DNA of 64,000 nt from Hygrocybe punicea (taxonomy: Eukaryota; Basidiomycota; Agaricomycetes; Agaricales; Hygrophoraceae), in contig OY744463.1 in NCBI GenBank assembly GCA_963556145.1, forward strand, positions 8,173,437-8,237,436, in the 5' to 3' direction. The notes below the pieces were generated by a model, which saw only the letters and a program-made list of their open reading frames with translations, ran no database searches and was not told the origin of the DNA. Positions 1-11,279 of the stretch are shown piece by piece. Position numbers and translations under genes: made by a program. Each line of letters opens with the position of its first letter. Position 1 is the first letter of the stretch.

Positions 1-40
1 ACATGACTGGCACACGTCCAGGATCACATGACCGACACCA

Positions 41-142
41 GGATCACATGACTGCACAGCACTACATAAGCGATCGTCACGTGACTGTATCAAGACTTAC
101 ATGGCTGATACCTGTATTATATAATGATGGATCACATGACTG
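41..142 (+). repeat. Internal sub-repeat, copy 1 (102 bases)
   Basis: This segment aligns without gaps to 193-294, a shift of 152 bases, with 13 mismatches by my count (about 87% identity). Ten of the 13 differences are transitions. Both copies begin with GGATCACATGA, carry the shared block TGCACAGC-TACATAAGCGATC and a TCACGTGA site, and end at a GGATCACRTGACTG. The pair recurs in every unit. Confidence 0.9.
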
Positions 143-192
143 ACACCCAGGATCACATGACTGGCGCATGCAGGATCACATGATCGACTTCT

Positions 193-294
193 GGATCACA
201 TGATTGCACAGCATTACATAAGCGATCATCACGTGAGTGTATCATGACTCACATGATTGATATCTGTATTACATAACCATGGATCACGTGACTG
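193..294 (+). repeat. Internal sub-repeat, copy 2 (102 bases)
   Basis: This is the partner of 41-142. It carries one more TCACRTGA site than copy 1, at 249, where copy 1 has TTACATGG. The copies diverged before the 1,456-base unit was amplified, because the same differences are present in all units. Confidence 0.9.
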
Positions 295-326
295 AATCAC
301 ATGATTATCACATGATTTGCCATCAC

Positions 327-360
327 GATCACATGAGTGCACAGCATTACATAAGCGATC
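327..360 (+). repeat. Internal sub-repeat, truncated copy 3
   Basis: This 34-base stretch matches 194-227 of copy 2 with one mismatch, at a shift of 133 bases, and then the similarity stops. It contains the last TCACATGA of the cluster (329-336) followed by the TGCACAGC and CATAAGCGATC block. It marks the boundary between the site cluster and the AT-rich tract. Confidence 0.8.
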
Positions 361-365
361 GTGGC

Positions 366-426
366 CATATATTTCAATTTCTGTCTTGCATAATACACTT
401 GCTATATATGCATGTATATATATATA
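366..426. repeat. AT-rich tract ending in a (TA)6 microsatellite
   Basis: Immediately after the TCACRTGA cluster the sequence turns AT-rich, with CATATATTT at its start, TATATATGCATG near 403-413 and (TA)6 at 415-426. The dinucleotide run is the only part of the unit seen to vary in copy number in a clean region, being (TA)5 in the unit at 2913. The tract could supply TATA-like sequence or easy melting next to the cluster, but nothing in the sequence shows transcription. Confidence 0.7.
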
Positions 427-550
427 GATCGTACTGTTCTAACCTTCCGAGCAATGACGTTGTCAGACGAGCAACCTGCCGAGCACCTAATCGCGTTTAA
501 CCAGGTAATCATATGCTTATTTGTAGCACGGCTATCATACATAAGCCTAG

Positions 551-572
551 TATGACTGGTATGACTGGTATG
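551..572 (+). repeat. Short tandem repeat, TATGACTGG twice plus TATG
   Basis: Two perfect 9-base copies lie at 551-559 and 560-568, followed by a partial copy. It is present in all units and its copy number does not vary in the units I looked at. Confidence 0.8.
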
Positions 573-676
573 TACTGATGCGAACGAATAGAGCCTATTT
601 GCTGATGGTCGCCATGGCAACAGTGGCTTACCACATCGAACGGTGGTGACCATCACCCGATCGGTGGCTGCGAGTG

Positions 677-701
677 TCACGAACATCACGAACGTCACAA
701 A
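677..701 (+). repeat. Short tandem repeat, TCACGAACR twice plus TCACAAA
   Basis: Copies lie at 677-685 and 686-694, with a degenerate third at 695-701. On the minus strand this stretch encodes the hydrophobic part of the 144-codon frame (402-836). The apparent membrane segment there is therefore a by-product of a simple repeat and weak evidence for a protein. Confidence 0.7.
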
Positions 702-1115
702 TATGATCCTGGCTATAGATAATGACAGGAACATGTTGAAATGGGCTTGCTGGTGCATGTAACCGTTCGTTTCCACCCGAGAGCGTTCCTGGATGATCTC
801 ATCGCGTCCCCGGGCATCGAATACACCATACAGCATTTTTTATAGCAAGAAGACAACCCAACTTTCAAATATTTGCGCACGTTTGGTCTCCACCCACATT
901 TCGTGCCATCCCTCCTCATACCATCCTCTTTCAGGGTCCTCGCCATCGCGATCCTGGACCCCGAATGCCCCCGGTGGACATCGCTTGCAGTGACTCATAC
1001 ATATGTCATATTTATACCCTTGTAATGGCTTTATCTTGTAACGCTTGCTTGGATATCACTTTCTTGCCCAAATGCGGTATGTGTTTCTCGTCCGCGGTCA
1101 TTGTGGCTGCATTCA
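702..1115. repeat. Body of the unit: mixed sequence with no motif that I can assign
   Basis: This part of each unit has balanced base composition and overlapping short open frames on both strands. The only candidate content is the low-confidence minus-strand coding remnant. I found no promoter, RNA structure, integrase or recombinase site in it. It contains the palindromes CCCGGG (in GTCCCCGGGC) and CCGCGG, which are useful as restriction landmarks for a once-per-unit digest if they are unique. Confidence 0.6.
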
Positions 1116-1134
1116 CAGGGTTCAAAAACCCCTG
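1116..1134 (+). other. Small imperfect hairpin, CAGGGTT / AACCCCTG
   Basis: The arms can pair over seven bases with one bulged C around a CAAA loop. No T-run follows on either strand, so it does not look like a bacterial terminator. It resembles a tRNA T-arm only superficially. It is present in every unit. Confidence 0.4.
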
Positions 1135-1430
1135 GTTCGTGTCGATTGCATAACATTCCCATGGTCGGTTCTCCCTCGCAAACCACTGTTCCCACGATTG
1201 TGCACCCCGTATAGTCACTGCTTGCGAATGGAATCCAACCATGGGAAGCACAAACTGACCACGCAGATCGGGGAATAGGAGCCTGGCTTTCAGAATCTGA
1301 GACAATTTCGGCGATAGCTACACAGGTTCTTCCCTGCAAACCAAATCGGCGAATGCTACCATCTGCCACCCAGGAAAGCTATTAGTCTGATGGATTGTGG
1401 TACCATTCGCCGGTAGTGGTGGGATCGGGA

Positions 1431-1792
1431 TCACATGAACCTGGGCCACTGGAATCACATGACTGGCACACGTCCAGGATCACATGACCGACACCAGGAT
1501 CACATGACTGCACAGCACTACATAAGCGATCGTCACGTGACTGTATCAAGACTTACATGGCTGATACCTGTATTATATAATGATGGATCACATGACTGAC
1601 ACCCAGGATCACATGACTGGCGCATGCAGGATCACATGATCGACTTCTGGATCACATGATTGCACAGCATTACATAAGCGATCATCACGTGAGTGTATCA
1701 TGACTCACATGATTGATATCTGTATTACATAACCATGGATCACGTGACTGAATCACATGATTATCACATGATTTGCCATCACGATCACATGA
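1431..1792 (+). promoter_or_regulatory. Oriented cluster of 15 TCACRTGA (bHLH-type) sites; reference copy, present in every unit
   Basis: Seen: TCACATGA starts at 1431, 1455, 1480, 1500, 1588, 1609, 1632, 1652, 1705, 1753, 1764 and 1785, and TCACGTGA starts at 1533, 1685 and 1740. No TCATGTGA occurs, so all non-palindromic sites point the same way. The site at 1533 sits in the 10-base palindrome GTCACGTGAC. Many sites share the longer core GGATCACRTGA. Successive starts are 24, 25, 20, 33, 55, 21, 23, 20, 33, 20, 35, 13, 11 and 21 bases apart, mostly near whole helical turns. With equal base frequencies fewer than 0.1 sites per unit would be expected. Known: RTCACRTG is the CDEI/Cbf1 consensus in yeast, TCAYRTGA suits MiT/TFE factors in animals, and CACGTG is the classic E-box. 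Inferred: a dense binding platform for such a factor. It could act as a promoter or enhancer, a chromatin or centromere-like element, or have no function beyond satellite sequence. Confidence 0.7.
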
Positions 1793-3326
1793 GTGCACAG
1801 CATTACATAAGCGATCGTGGCCATATATTTCAATTTCTGTCTTGCATAATACACTTGCTATATATGCATGTATATATATATAGATCGTACTGTTCTAACC
1901 TTCCGAGCAATGACGTTGTCAGACGAGCAACCTGCCGAGCACCTAATCGCGTTTAACCAGGTAATCATATGCTTATTTGTAGCACGGCTATCATACATAA
2001 GCCTAGTATGACTGGTATGACTGGTATGTACTGATGCGAACGAATAGAGCCTATTTGCTGATGGTCGCCATGGCAACAGTGGCTTACCACATCGAACGGT
2101 GGTGACCATCACCCGATCGGTGGCTGCGAGTGTCACGAACATCACGAACGTCACAAATATGATCCTGGCTATAGATAATGACAGGAACATGTTGAAATGG
2201 GCTTGCTGGTGCATGTAACCGTTCGTTTCCACCCGAGAGCGTTCCTGGATGATCTCATCGCGTCCCCGGGCATCGAATACACCATACAGCATTTTTTATA
2301 GCAAGAAGACAACCCAACTTTCAAATATTTGCGCACGTTTGGTCTCCACCCACATTTCGTGCCATCCCTCCTCATACCATCCTCTTTCAGGGTCCTCGCC
2401 ATCGCGATCCTGGACCCCGAATGCCCCCGGTGGACATCGCTTGCAGTGACTCATACATATGTCATATTTATACCCTTGTAATGGCTTTATCTTGTAACGC
2501 TTGCTTGGATATCACTTTCTTGCCCAAATGCGGTATGTGTTTCTCGTCCGCGGTCATTGTGGCTGCATTCACAGGGTTCAAAAACCCCTGGTTCGTGTCG
2601 ATTGCATAACATTCCCATGGTCGGTTCTCCCTCGCAAACCACTGTTCCCACGATTGTGCACCCCGTATAGTCACTGCTTGCGAATGGAATCCAACCATGG
2701 GAAGCACAAACTGACCACGCAGATCGGGGAATAGGAGCCTGGCTTTCAGAATCTGAGACAATTTCGGCGATAGCTACACAGGTTCTTCCCTGCAAACCAA
2801 ATCGGCGAATGCTACCATCTGCCACCCAGGAAAGCTATTAGTCTGATGGATTGTGGTACCATTCGCCGGTAGTGGTGGGATCGGGATCACATGAACCTGG
2901 GCCACTGGAATCACATGACTGGCACACGTCCAGGATCACATGACCGACACCAGGATCACATGACTGCACAGCACTACATAAGCGATCGTCACGTGACTGT
3001 ATCAAGACTTACATGGCTGATACCTGTATTATATAATGATGGATCACATGACTGACACCCAGGATCACATGACTGGCGCATGCAGGATCACATGATCGAC
3101 TTCTGGATCACATGATTGCACAGCATTACATAAGCGATCATCACGTGAGTGTATCATGACTCACATGATTGATATCTGTATTACATAACCATGGATCACG
3201 TGACTGAATCACATGATTATCACATGATTTGCCATCACGATCACATGAGTGCACAGCATTACATAAGCGATCGTGGCCATATATTTCAATTTCTGTCTTG
3301 CATAATACACTTGCTATATATGCATG

Positions 3327-3336
3327 TATATATATA
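3327..3336. repeat. (TA)5 contraction in the third unit
   Basis: This unit has five TA steps where all other intact units have six. The loss shortens the unit to 1,454 and shifts the frame of the minus-strand 144-codon ORF. That ORF then reads on through the TCACRTGA cluster to become 201 codons (3141-3746). The change looks like replication slippage or a sequencing error in a dinucleotide run. Confidence 0.9.
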
Positions 3337-6300
3337 GATCGTACTGTTCTAACCTTCCGAGCAATGACGTTGTCAGACGAGCAACCTGCCGAGCACCTAA
3401 TCGCGTTTAACCAGGTAATCATATGCTTATTTGTAGCACGGCTATCATACATAAGCCTAGTATGACTGGTATGACTGGTATGTACTGATGCGAACGAATA
3501 GAGCCTATTTGCTGATGGTCGCCATGGCAACAGTGGCTTACCACATCGAACGGTGGTGACCATCACCCGATCGGTGGCTGCGAGTGTCACGAACATCACG
3601 AACGTCACAAATATGATCCTGGCTATAGATAATGACAGGAACATGTTGAAATGGGCTTGCTGGTGCATGTAACCGTTCGTTTCCACCCGAGAGCGTTCCT
3701 GGATGATCTCATCGCGTCCCCGGGCATCGAATACACCATACAGCATTTTTTATAGCAAGAAGACAACCCAACTTTCAAATATTTGCGCACGTTTGGTCTC
3801 CACCCACATTTCGTGCCATCCCTCCTCATACCATCCTCTTTCAGGGTCCTCGCCATCGCGATCCTGGACCCCGAATGCCCCCGGTGGACATCGCTTGCAG
3901 TGACTCATACATATGTCATATTTATACCCTTGTAATGGCTTTATCTTGTAACGCTTGCTTGGATATCACTTTCTTGCCCAAATGCGGTATGTGTTTCTCG
4001 TCCGCGGTCATTGTGGCTGCATTCACAGGGTTCAAAAACCCCTGGTTCGTGTCGATTGCATAACATTCCCATGGTCGGTTCTCCCTCGCAAACCACTGTT
4101 CCCACGATTGTGCACCCCGTATAGTCACTGCTTGCGAATGGAATCCAACCATGGGAAGCACAAACTGACCACGCAGATCGGGGAATAGGAGCCTGGCTTT
4201 CAGAATCTGAGACAATTTCGGCGATAGCTACACAGGTTCTTCCCTGCAAACCAAATCGGCGAATGCTACCATCTGCCACCCAGGAAAGCTATTAGTCTGA
4301 TGGATTGTGGTACCATTCGCCGGTAGTGGTGGGATCGGGATCACATGAACCTGGGCCACTGGAATCACATGACTGGCACACGTCCAGGATCACATGACCG
4401 ACACCAGGATCACATGACTGCACAGCACTACATAAGCGATCGTCACGTGACTGTATCAAGACTTACATGGCTGATACCTGTATTATATAATGATGGATCA
4501 CATGACTGACACCCAGGATCACATGACTGGCGCATGCAGGATCACATGATCGACTTCTGGATCACATGATTGCACAGCATTACATAAGCGATCATCACGT
4601 GAGTGTATCATGACTCACATGATTGATATCTGTATTACATAACCATGGATCACGTGACTGAATCACATGATTATCACATGATTTGCCATCACGATCACAT
4701 GAGTGCACAGCATTACATAAGCGATCGTGGCCATATATTTCAATTTCTGTCTTGCATAATACACTTGCTATATATGCATGTATATATATATAGATCGTAC
4801 TGTTCTAACCTTCCGAGCAATGACGTTGTCAGACGAGCAACCTGCCGAGCACCTAATCGCGTTTAACCAGGTAATCATATGCTTATTTGTAGCACGGCTA
4901 TCATACATAAGCCTAGTATGACTGGTATGACTGGTATGTACTGATGCGAACGAATAGAGCCTATTTGCTGATGGTCGCCATGGCAACAGTGGCTTACCAC
5001 ATCGAACGGTGGTGACCATCACCCGATCGGTGGCTGCGAGTGTCACGAACATCACGAACGTCACAAATATGATCCTGGCTATAGATAATGACAGGAACAT
5101 GTTGAAATGGGCTTGCTGGTGCATGTAACCGTTCGTTTCCACCCGAGAGCGTTCCTGGATGATCTCATCGCGTCCCCGGGCATCGAATACACCATACAGC
5201 ATTTTTTATAGCAAGAAGACAACCCAACTTTCAAATATTTGCGCACGTTTGGTCTCCACCCACATTTCGTGCCATCCCTCCTCATACCATCCTCTTTCAG
5301 GGTCCTCGCCATCGCGATCCTGGACCCCGAATGCCCCCGGTGGACATCGCTTGCAGTGACTCATACATATGTCATATTTATACCCTTGTAATGGCTTTAT
5401 CTTGTAACGCTTGCTTGGATATCACTTTCTTGCCCAAATGCGGTATGTGTTTCTCGTCCGCGGTCATTGTGGCTGCATTCACAGGGTTCAAAAACCCCTG
5501 GTTCGTGTCGATTGCATAACATTCCCATGGTCGGTTCTCCCTCGCAAACCACTGTTCCCACGATTGTGCACCCCGTATAGTCACTGCTTGCGAATGGAAT
5601 CCAACCATGGGAAGCACAAACTGACCACGCAGATCGGGGAATAGGAGCCTGGCTTTCAGAATCTGAGACAATTTCGGCGATAGCTACACAGGTTCTTCCC
5701 TGCAAACCAAATCGGCGAATGCTACCATCTGCCACCCAGGAAAGCTATTAGTCTGATGGATTGTGGTACCATTCGCCGGTAGTGGTGGGATCGGGATCAC
5801 ATGAACCTGGGCCACTGGAATCACATGACTGGCACACGTCCAGGATCACATGACCGACACCAGGATCACATGACTGCACAGCACTACATAAGCGATCGTC
5901 ACGTGACTGTATCAAGACTTACATGGCTGATACCTGTATTATATAATGATGGATCACATGACTGACACCCAGGATCACATGACTGGCGCATGCAGGATCA
6001 CATGATCGACTTCTGGATCACATGATTGCACAGCATTACATAAGCGATCATCACGTGAGTGTATCATGACTCACATGATTGATATCTGTATTACATAACC
6101 ATGGATCACGTGACTGAATCACATGATTATCACATGATTTGCCATCACGATCACATGAGTGCACAGCATTACATAAGCGATCGTGGCCATATATTTCAAT
6201 TTCTGTCTTGCATAATACACTTGCTATATATGCATGTATATATATATAGATCGTACTGTTCTAACCTTCCGAGCAATGACGTTGTCAGACGAGCAACCTG

Positions 6301-9300
6301 CCGAGCACCTAATCGCGTTTAACCAGGTAATCATATGCTTATTTGTAGCACGGCTATCATACATAAGCCTAGTATGACTGGTATGACTGGTATGTACTGA
6401 TGCGAACGAATAGAGCCTATTTGCTGATGGTCGCCATGGCAACAGTGGCTTACCACATCGAACGGTGGTGACCATCACCCGATCGGTGGCTGCGAGTGTC
6501 ACGAACATCACGAACGTCACAAATATGATCCTGGCTATAGATAATGACAGGAACATGTTGAAATGGGCTTGCTGGTGCATGTAACCGTTCGTTTCCACCC
6601 GAGAGCGTTCCTGGATGATCTCATCGCGTCCCCGGGCATCGAATACACCATACAGCATTTTTTATAGCAAGAAGACAACCCAACTTTCAAATATTTGCGC
6701 ACGTTTGGTCTCCACCCACATTTCGTGCCATCCCTCCTCATACCATCCTCTTTCAGGGTCCTCGCCATCGCGATCCTGGACCCCGAATGCCCCCGGTGGA
6801 CATCGCTTGCAGTGACTCATACATATGTCATATTTATACCCTTGTAATGGCTTTATCTTGTAACGCTTGCTTGGATATCACTTTCTTGCCCAAATGCGGT
6901 ATGTGTTTCTCGTCCGCGGTCATTGTGGCTGCATTCACAGGGTTCAAAAACCCCTGGTTCGTGTCGATTGCATAACATTCCCATGGTCGGTTCTCCCTCG
7001 CAAACCACTGTTCCCACGATTGTGCACCCCGTATAGTCACTGCTTGCGAATGGAATCCAACCATGGGAAGCACAAACTGACCACGCAGATCGGGGAATAG
7101 GAGCCTGGCTTTCAGAATCTGAGACAATTTCGGCGATAGCTACACAGGTTCTTCCCTGCAAACCAAATCGGCGAATGCTACCATCTGCCACCCAGGAAAG
7201 CTATTAGTCTGATGGATTGTGGTACCATTCGCCGGTAGTGGTGGGATCGGGATCACATGAACCTGGGCCACTGGAATCACATGACTGGCACACGTCCAGG
7301 ATCACATGACCGACACCAGGATCACATGACTGCACAGCACTACATAAGCGATCGTCACGTGACTGTATCAAGACTTACATGGCTGATACCTGTATTATAT
7401 AATGATGGATCACATGACTGACACCCAGGATCACATGACTGGCGCATGCAGGATCACATGATCGACTTCTGGATCACATGATTGCACAGCATTACATAAG
7501 CGATCATCACGTGAGTGTATCATGACTCACATGATTGATATCTGTATTACATAACCATGGATCACGTGACTGAATCACATGATTATCACATGATTTGCCA
7601 TCACGATCACATGAGTGCACAGCATTACATAAGCGATCGTGGCCATATATTTCAATTTCTGTCTTGCATAATACACTTGCTATATATGCATGTATATATA
7701 TATAGATCGTACTGTTCTAACCTTCCGAGCAATGACGTTGTCAGACGAGCAACCTGCCGAGCACCTAATCGCGTTTAACCAGGTAATCATATGCTTATTT
7801 GTAGCACGGCTATCATACATAAGCCTAGTATGACTGGTATGACTGGTATGTACTGATGCGAACGAATAGAGCCTATTTGCTGATGGTCGCCATGGCAACA
7901 GTGGCTTACCACATCGAACGGTGGTGACCATCACCCGATCGGTGGCTGCGAGTGTCACGAACATCACGAACGTCACAAATATGATCCTGGCTATAGATAA
8001 TGACAGGAACATGTTGAAATGGGCTTGCTGGTGCATGTAACCGTTCGTTTCCACCCGAGAGCGTTCCTGGATGATCTCATCGCGTCCCCGGGCATCGAAT
8101 ACACCATACAGCATTTTTTATAGCAAGAAGACAACCCAACTTTCAAATATTTGCGCACGTTTGGTCTCCACCCACATTTCGTGCCATCCCTCCTCATACC
8201 ATCCTCTTTCAGGGTCCTCGCCATCGCGATCCTGGACCCCGAATGCCCCCGGTGGACATCGCTTGCAGTGACTCATACATATGTCATATTTATACCCTTG
8301 TAATGGCTTTATCTTGTAACGCTTGCTTGGATATCACTTTCTTGCCCAAATGCGGTATGTGTTTCTCGTCCGCGGTCATTGTGGCTGCATTCACAGGGTT
8401 CAAAAACCCCTGGTTCGTGTCGATTGCATAACATTCCCATGGTCGGTTCTCCCTCGCAAACCACTGTTCCCACGATTGTGCACCCCGTATAGTCACTGCT
8501 TGCGAATGGAATCCAACCATGGGAAGCACAAACTGACCACGCAGATCGGGGAATAGGAGCCTGGCTTTCAGAATCTGAGACAATTTCGGCGATAGCTACA
8601 CAGGTTCTTCCCTGCAAACCAAATCGGCGAATGCTACCATCTGCCACCCAGGAAAGCTATTAGTCTGATGGATTGTGGTACCATTCGCCGGTAGTGGTGG
8701 GATCGGGATCACATGAACCTGGGCCACTGGAATCACATGACTGGCACACGTCCAGGATCACATGACCGACACCAGGATCACATGACTGCACAGCACTACA
8801 TAAGCGATCGTCACGTGACTGTATCAAGACTTACATGGCTGATACCTGTATTATATAATGATGGATCACATGACTGACACCCAGGATCACATGACTGGCG
8901 CATGCAGGATCACATGATCGACTTCTGGATCACATGATTGCACAGCATTACATAAGCGATCATCACGTGAGTGTATCATGACTCACATGATTGATATCTG
9001 TATTACATAACCATGGATCACGTGACTGAATCACATGATTATCACATGATTTGCCATCACGATCACATGAGTGCACAGCATTACATAAGCGATCGTGGCC
9101 ATATATTTCAATTTCTGTCTTGCATAATACACTTGCTATATATGCATGTATATATATATAGATCGTACTGTTCTAACCTTCCGAGCAATGACGTTGTCAG
9201 ACGAGCAACCTGCCGAGCACCTAATCGCGTTTAACCAGGTAATCATATGCTTATTTGTAGCACGGCTATCATACATAAGCCTAGTATGACTGGTATGACT

Positions 9301-11279
9301 GGTATGTACTGATGCGAACGAATAGAGCCTATTTGCTGATGGTCGCCATGGCAACAGTGGCTTACCACATCGAACGGTGGTGACCATCACCCGATCGGTG
9401 GCTGCGAGTGTCACGAACATCACGAACGTCACAAATATGATCCTGGCTATAGATAATGACAGGAACATGTTGAAATGGGCTTGCTGGTGCATGTAACCGT
9501 TCGTTTCCACCCGAGAGCGTTCCTGGATGATCTCATCGCGTCCCCGGGCATCGAATACACCATACAGCATTTTTTATAGCAAGAAGACAACCCAACTTTC
9601 AAATATTTGCGCACGTTTGGTCTCCACCCACATTTCGTGCCATCCCTCCTCATACCATCCTCTTTCAGGGTCCTCGCCATCGCGATCCTGGACCCCGAAT
9701 GCCCCCGGTGGACATCGCTTGCAGTGACTCATACATATGTCATATTTATACCCTTGTAATGGCTTTATCTTGTAACGCTTGCTTGGATATCACTTTCTTG
9801 CCCAAATGCGGTATGTGTTTCTCGTCCGCGGTCATTGTGGCTGCATTCACAGGGTTCAAAAACCCCTGGTTCGTGTCGATTGCATAACATTCCCATGGTC
9901 GGTTCTCCCTCGCAAACCACTGTTCCCACGATTGTGCACCCCGTATAGTCACTGCTTGCGAATGGAATCCAACCATGGGAAGCACAAACTGACCACGCAG
10001 ATCGGGGAATAGGAGCCTGGCTTTCAGAATCTGAGACAATTTCGGCGATAGCTACACAGGTTCTTCCCTGCAAACCAAATCGGCGAATGCTACCATCTGC
10101 CACCCAGGAAAGCTATTAGTCTGATGGATTGTGGTACCATTCGCCGGTAGTGGTGGGATCGGGATCACATGAACCTGGGCCACTGGAATCACATGACTGG
10201 CACACGTCCAGGATCACATGACCGACACCAGGATCACATGACTGCACAGCACTACATAAGCGATCGTCACGTGACTGTATCAAGACTTACATGGCTGATA
10301 CCTGTATTATATAATGATGGATCACATGACTGACACCCAGGATCACATGACTGGCGCATGCAGGATCACATGATCGACTTCTGGATCACATGATTGCACA
10401 GCATTACATAAGCGATCATCACGTGAGTGTATCATGACTCACATGATTGATATCTGTATTACATAACCATGGATCACGTGACTGAATCACATGATTATCA
10501 CATGATTTGCCATCACGATCACATGAGTGCACAGCATTACATAAGCGATCGTGGCCATATATTTCAATTTCTGTCTTGCATAATACACTTGCTATATATG
10601 CATGTATATATATATAGATCGTACTGTTCTAACCTTCCGAGCAATGACGTTGTCAGACGAGCAACCTGCCGAGCACCTAATCGCGTTTAACCAGGTAATC
10701 ATATGCTTATTTGTAGCACGGCTATCATACATAAGCCTAGTATGACTGGTATGACTGGTATGTACTGATGCGAACGAATAGAGCCTATTTGCTGATGGTC
10801 GCCATGGCAACAGTGGCTTACCACATCGAACGGTGGTGACCATCACCCGATCGGTGGCTGCGAGTGTCACGAACATCACGAACGTCACAAATATGATCCT
10901 GGCTATAGATAATGACAGGAACATGTTGAAATGGGCTTGCTGGTGCATGTAACCGTTCGTTTCCACCCGAGAGCGTTCCTGGATGATCTCATCGCGTCCC
11001 CGGGCATCGAATACACCATACAGCATTTTTTATAGCAAGAAGACAACCCAACTTTCAAATATTTGCGCACGTTTGGTCTCCACCCACATTTCGTGCCATC
11101 CCTCCTCATACCATCCTCTTTCAGGGTCCTCGCCATCGCGATCCTGGACCCCGAATGCCCCCGGTGGACATCGCTTGCAGTGACTCATACATATGTCATA
11201 TTTATACCCTTGTAATGGCTTTATCTTGTAACGCTTGCTTGGATATCACTTTCTTGCCCAAATGCGGTATGTGTTTCTC

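Larger units (their letters stand above)
402..1369 (-). pseudogene. Possible broken or intron-split coding remnant, unrecognised product; reference copy
   Basis: Frame 1 is open from 1317 to 1012 on the minus strand. Its first ATG is at 1242-1240, giving 76 codons; the upstream frame has only a TTG. It reads like ordinary protein, with tryptophans in WEQWF and RPWECY and a lysine-rich end. A second frame is open from 953 to 843 (GWYEEGWHEMW), then hits TAA at 842-840 and reopens to 402. A 64-base GT...AG segment, 1017-954, would join the two in frame, but I see no clear branch site. The TAA could lie in a second intron or be a true break. Residues 35-57 of the last part are hydrophobic but come from a short tandem repeat. 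No family is recognised. The site cluster at 1431-1792 would lie upstream of it. The same layout recurs in every clean unit. Chance open frames in a non-coding satellite are at least as likely. Confidence 0.2.

Noticed and set aside
41..294. RIP-type mutation as the cause of the transition-rich differences between sub-repeats
   Set aside because: The changes are not concentrated at CpA, and the 1,456-base units themselves show no RIP-like transitions despite near identity.
279..500. 73-codon plus-strand frame, rich in His, repeated in nearly every unit
   Set aside because: Its His, Met and Ser content comes from translating the TCACRTGA modules. It ends in the AT-rich tract and resembles no protein family.
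713..946. 77-codon minus-strand frame starting at ATG 946, and plus-strand frames 793-993, 965-1153 and 1045-1278
   Set aside because: They are short, mutually overlapping and without a recognisable domain. The last one starts at TTG. They are consistent with chance open frames or shadows.
1111..1140. tRNA T-arm or Pol III B box (GGTTCAAAAACC)
   Set aside because: It is off by one base from the B-box pattern, there is no A box or acceptor stem at the right distance, and no cloverleaf can be drawn.
1012..1369. 97- and 112-codon minus-strand frames called as complete genes
   Set aside because: They overlap in different frames and begin with TTG and GTG, not ATG. At most one frame could be real, and it is reported as a low-confidence remnant.
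1..1456. rDNA intergenic spacer unit
   Set aside because: The unit is complete at 1,456 bases and contains no rRNA segment.
1..1456. Circular ssDNA virus or satellite replicon
   Set aside because: The unit size is in range, but I see no TAATATTAC-type nonanucleotide on a stem-loop and no Rep motifs.
1431..1792. CRISPR array
   Set aside because: The repeated core is only 8-11 bases, spacing varies from 11 to 55, the spacers are themselves repeated in every unit, and no cas genes are present.
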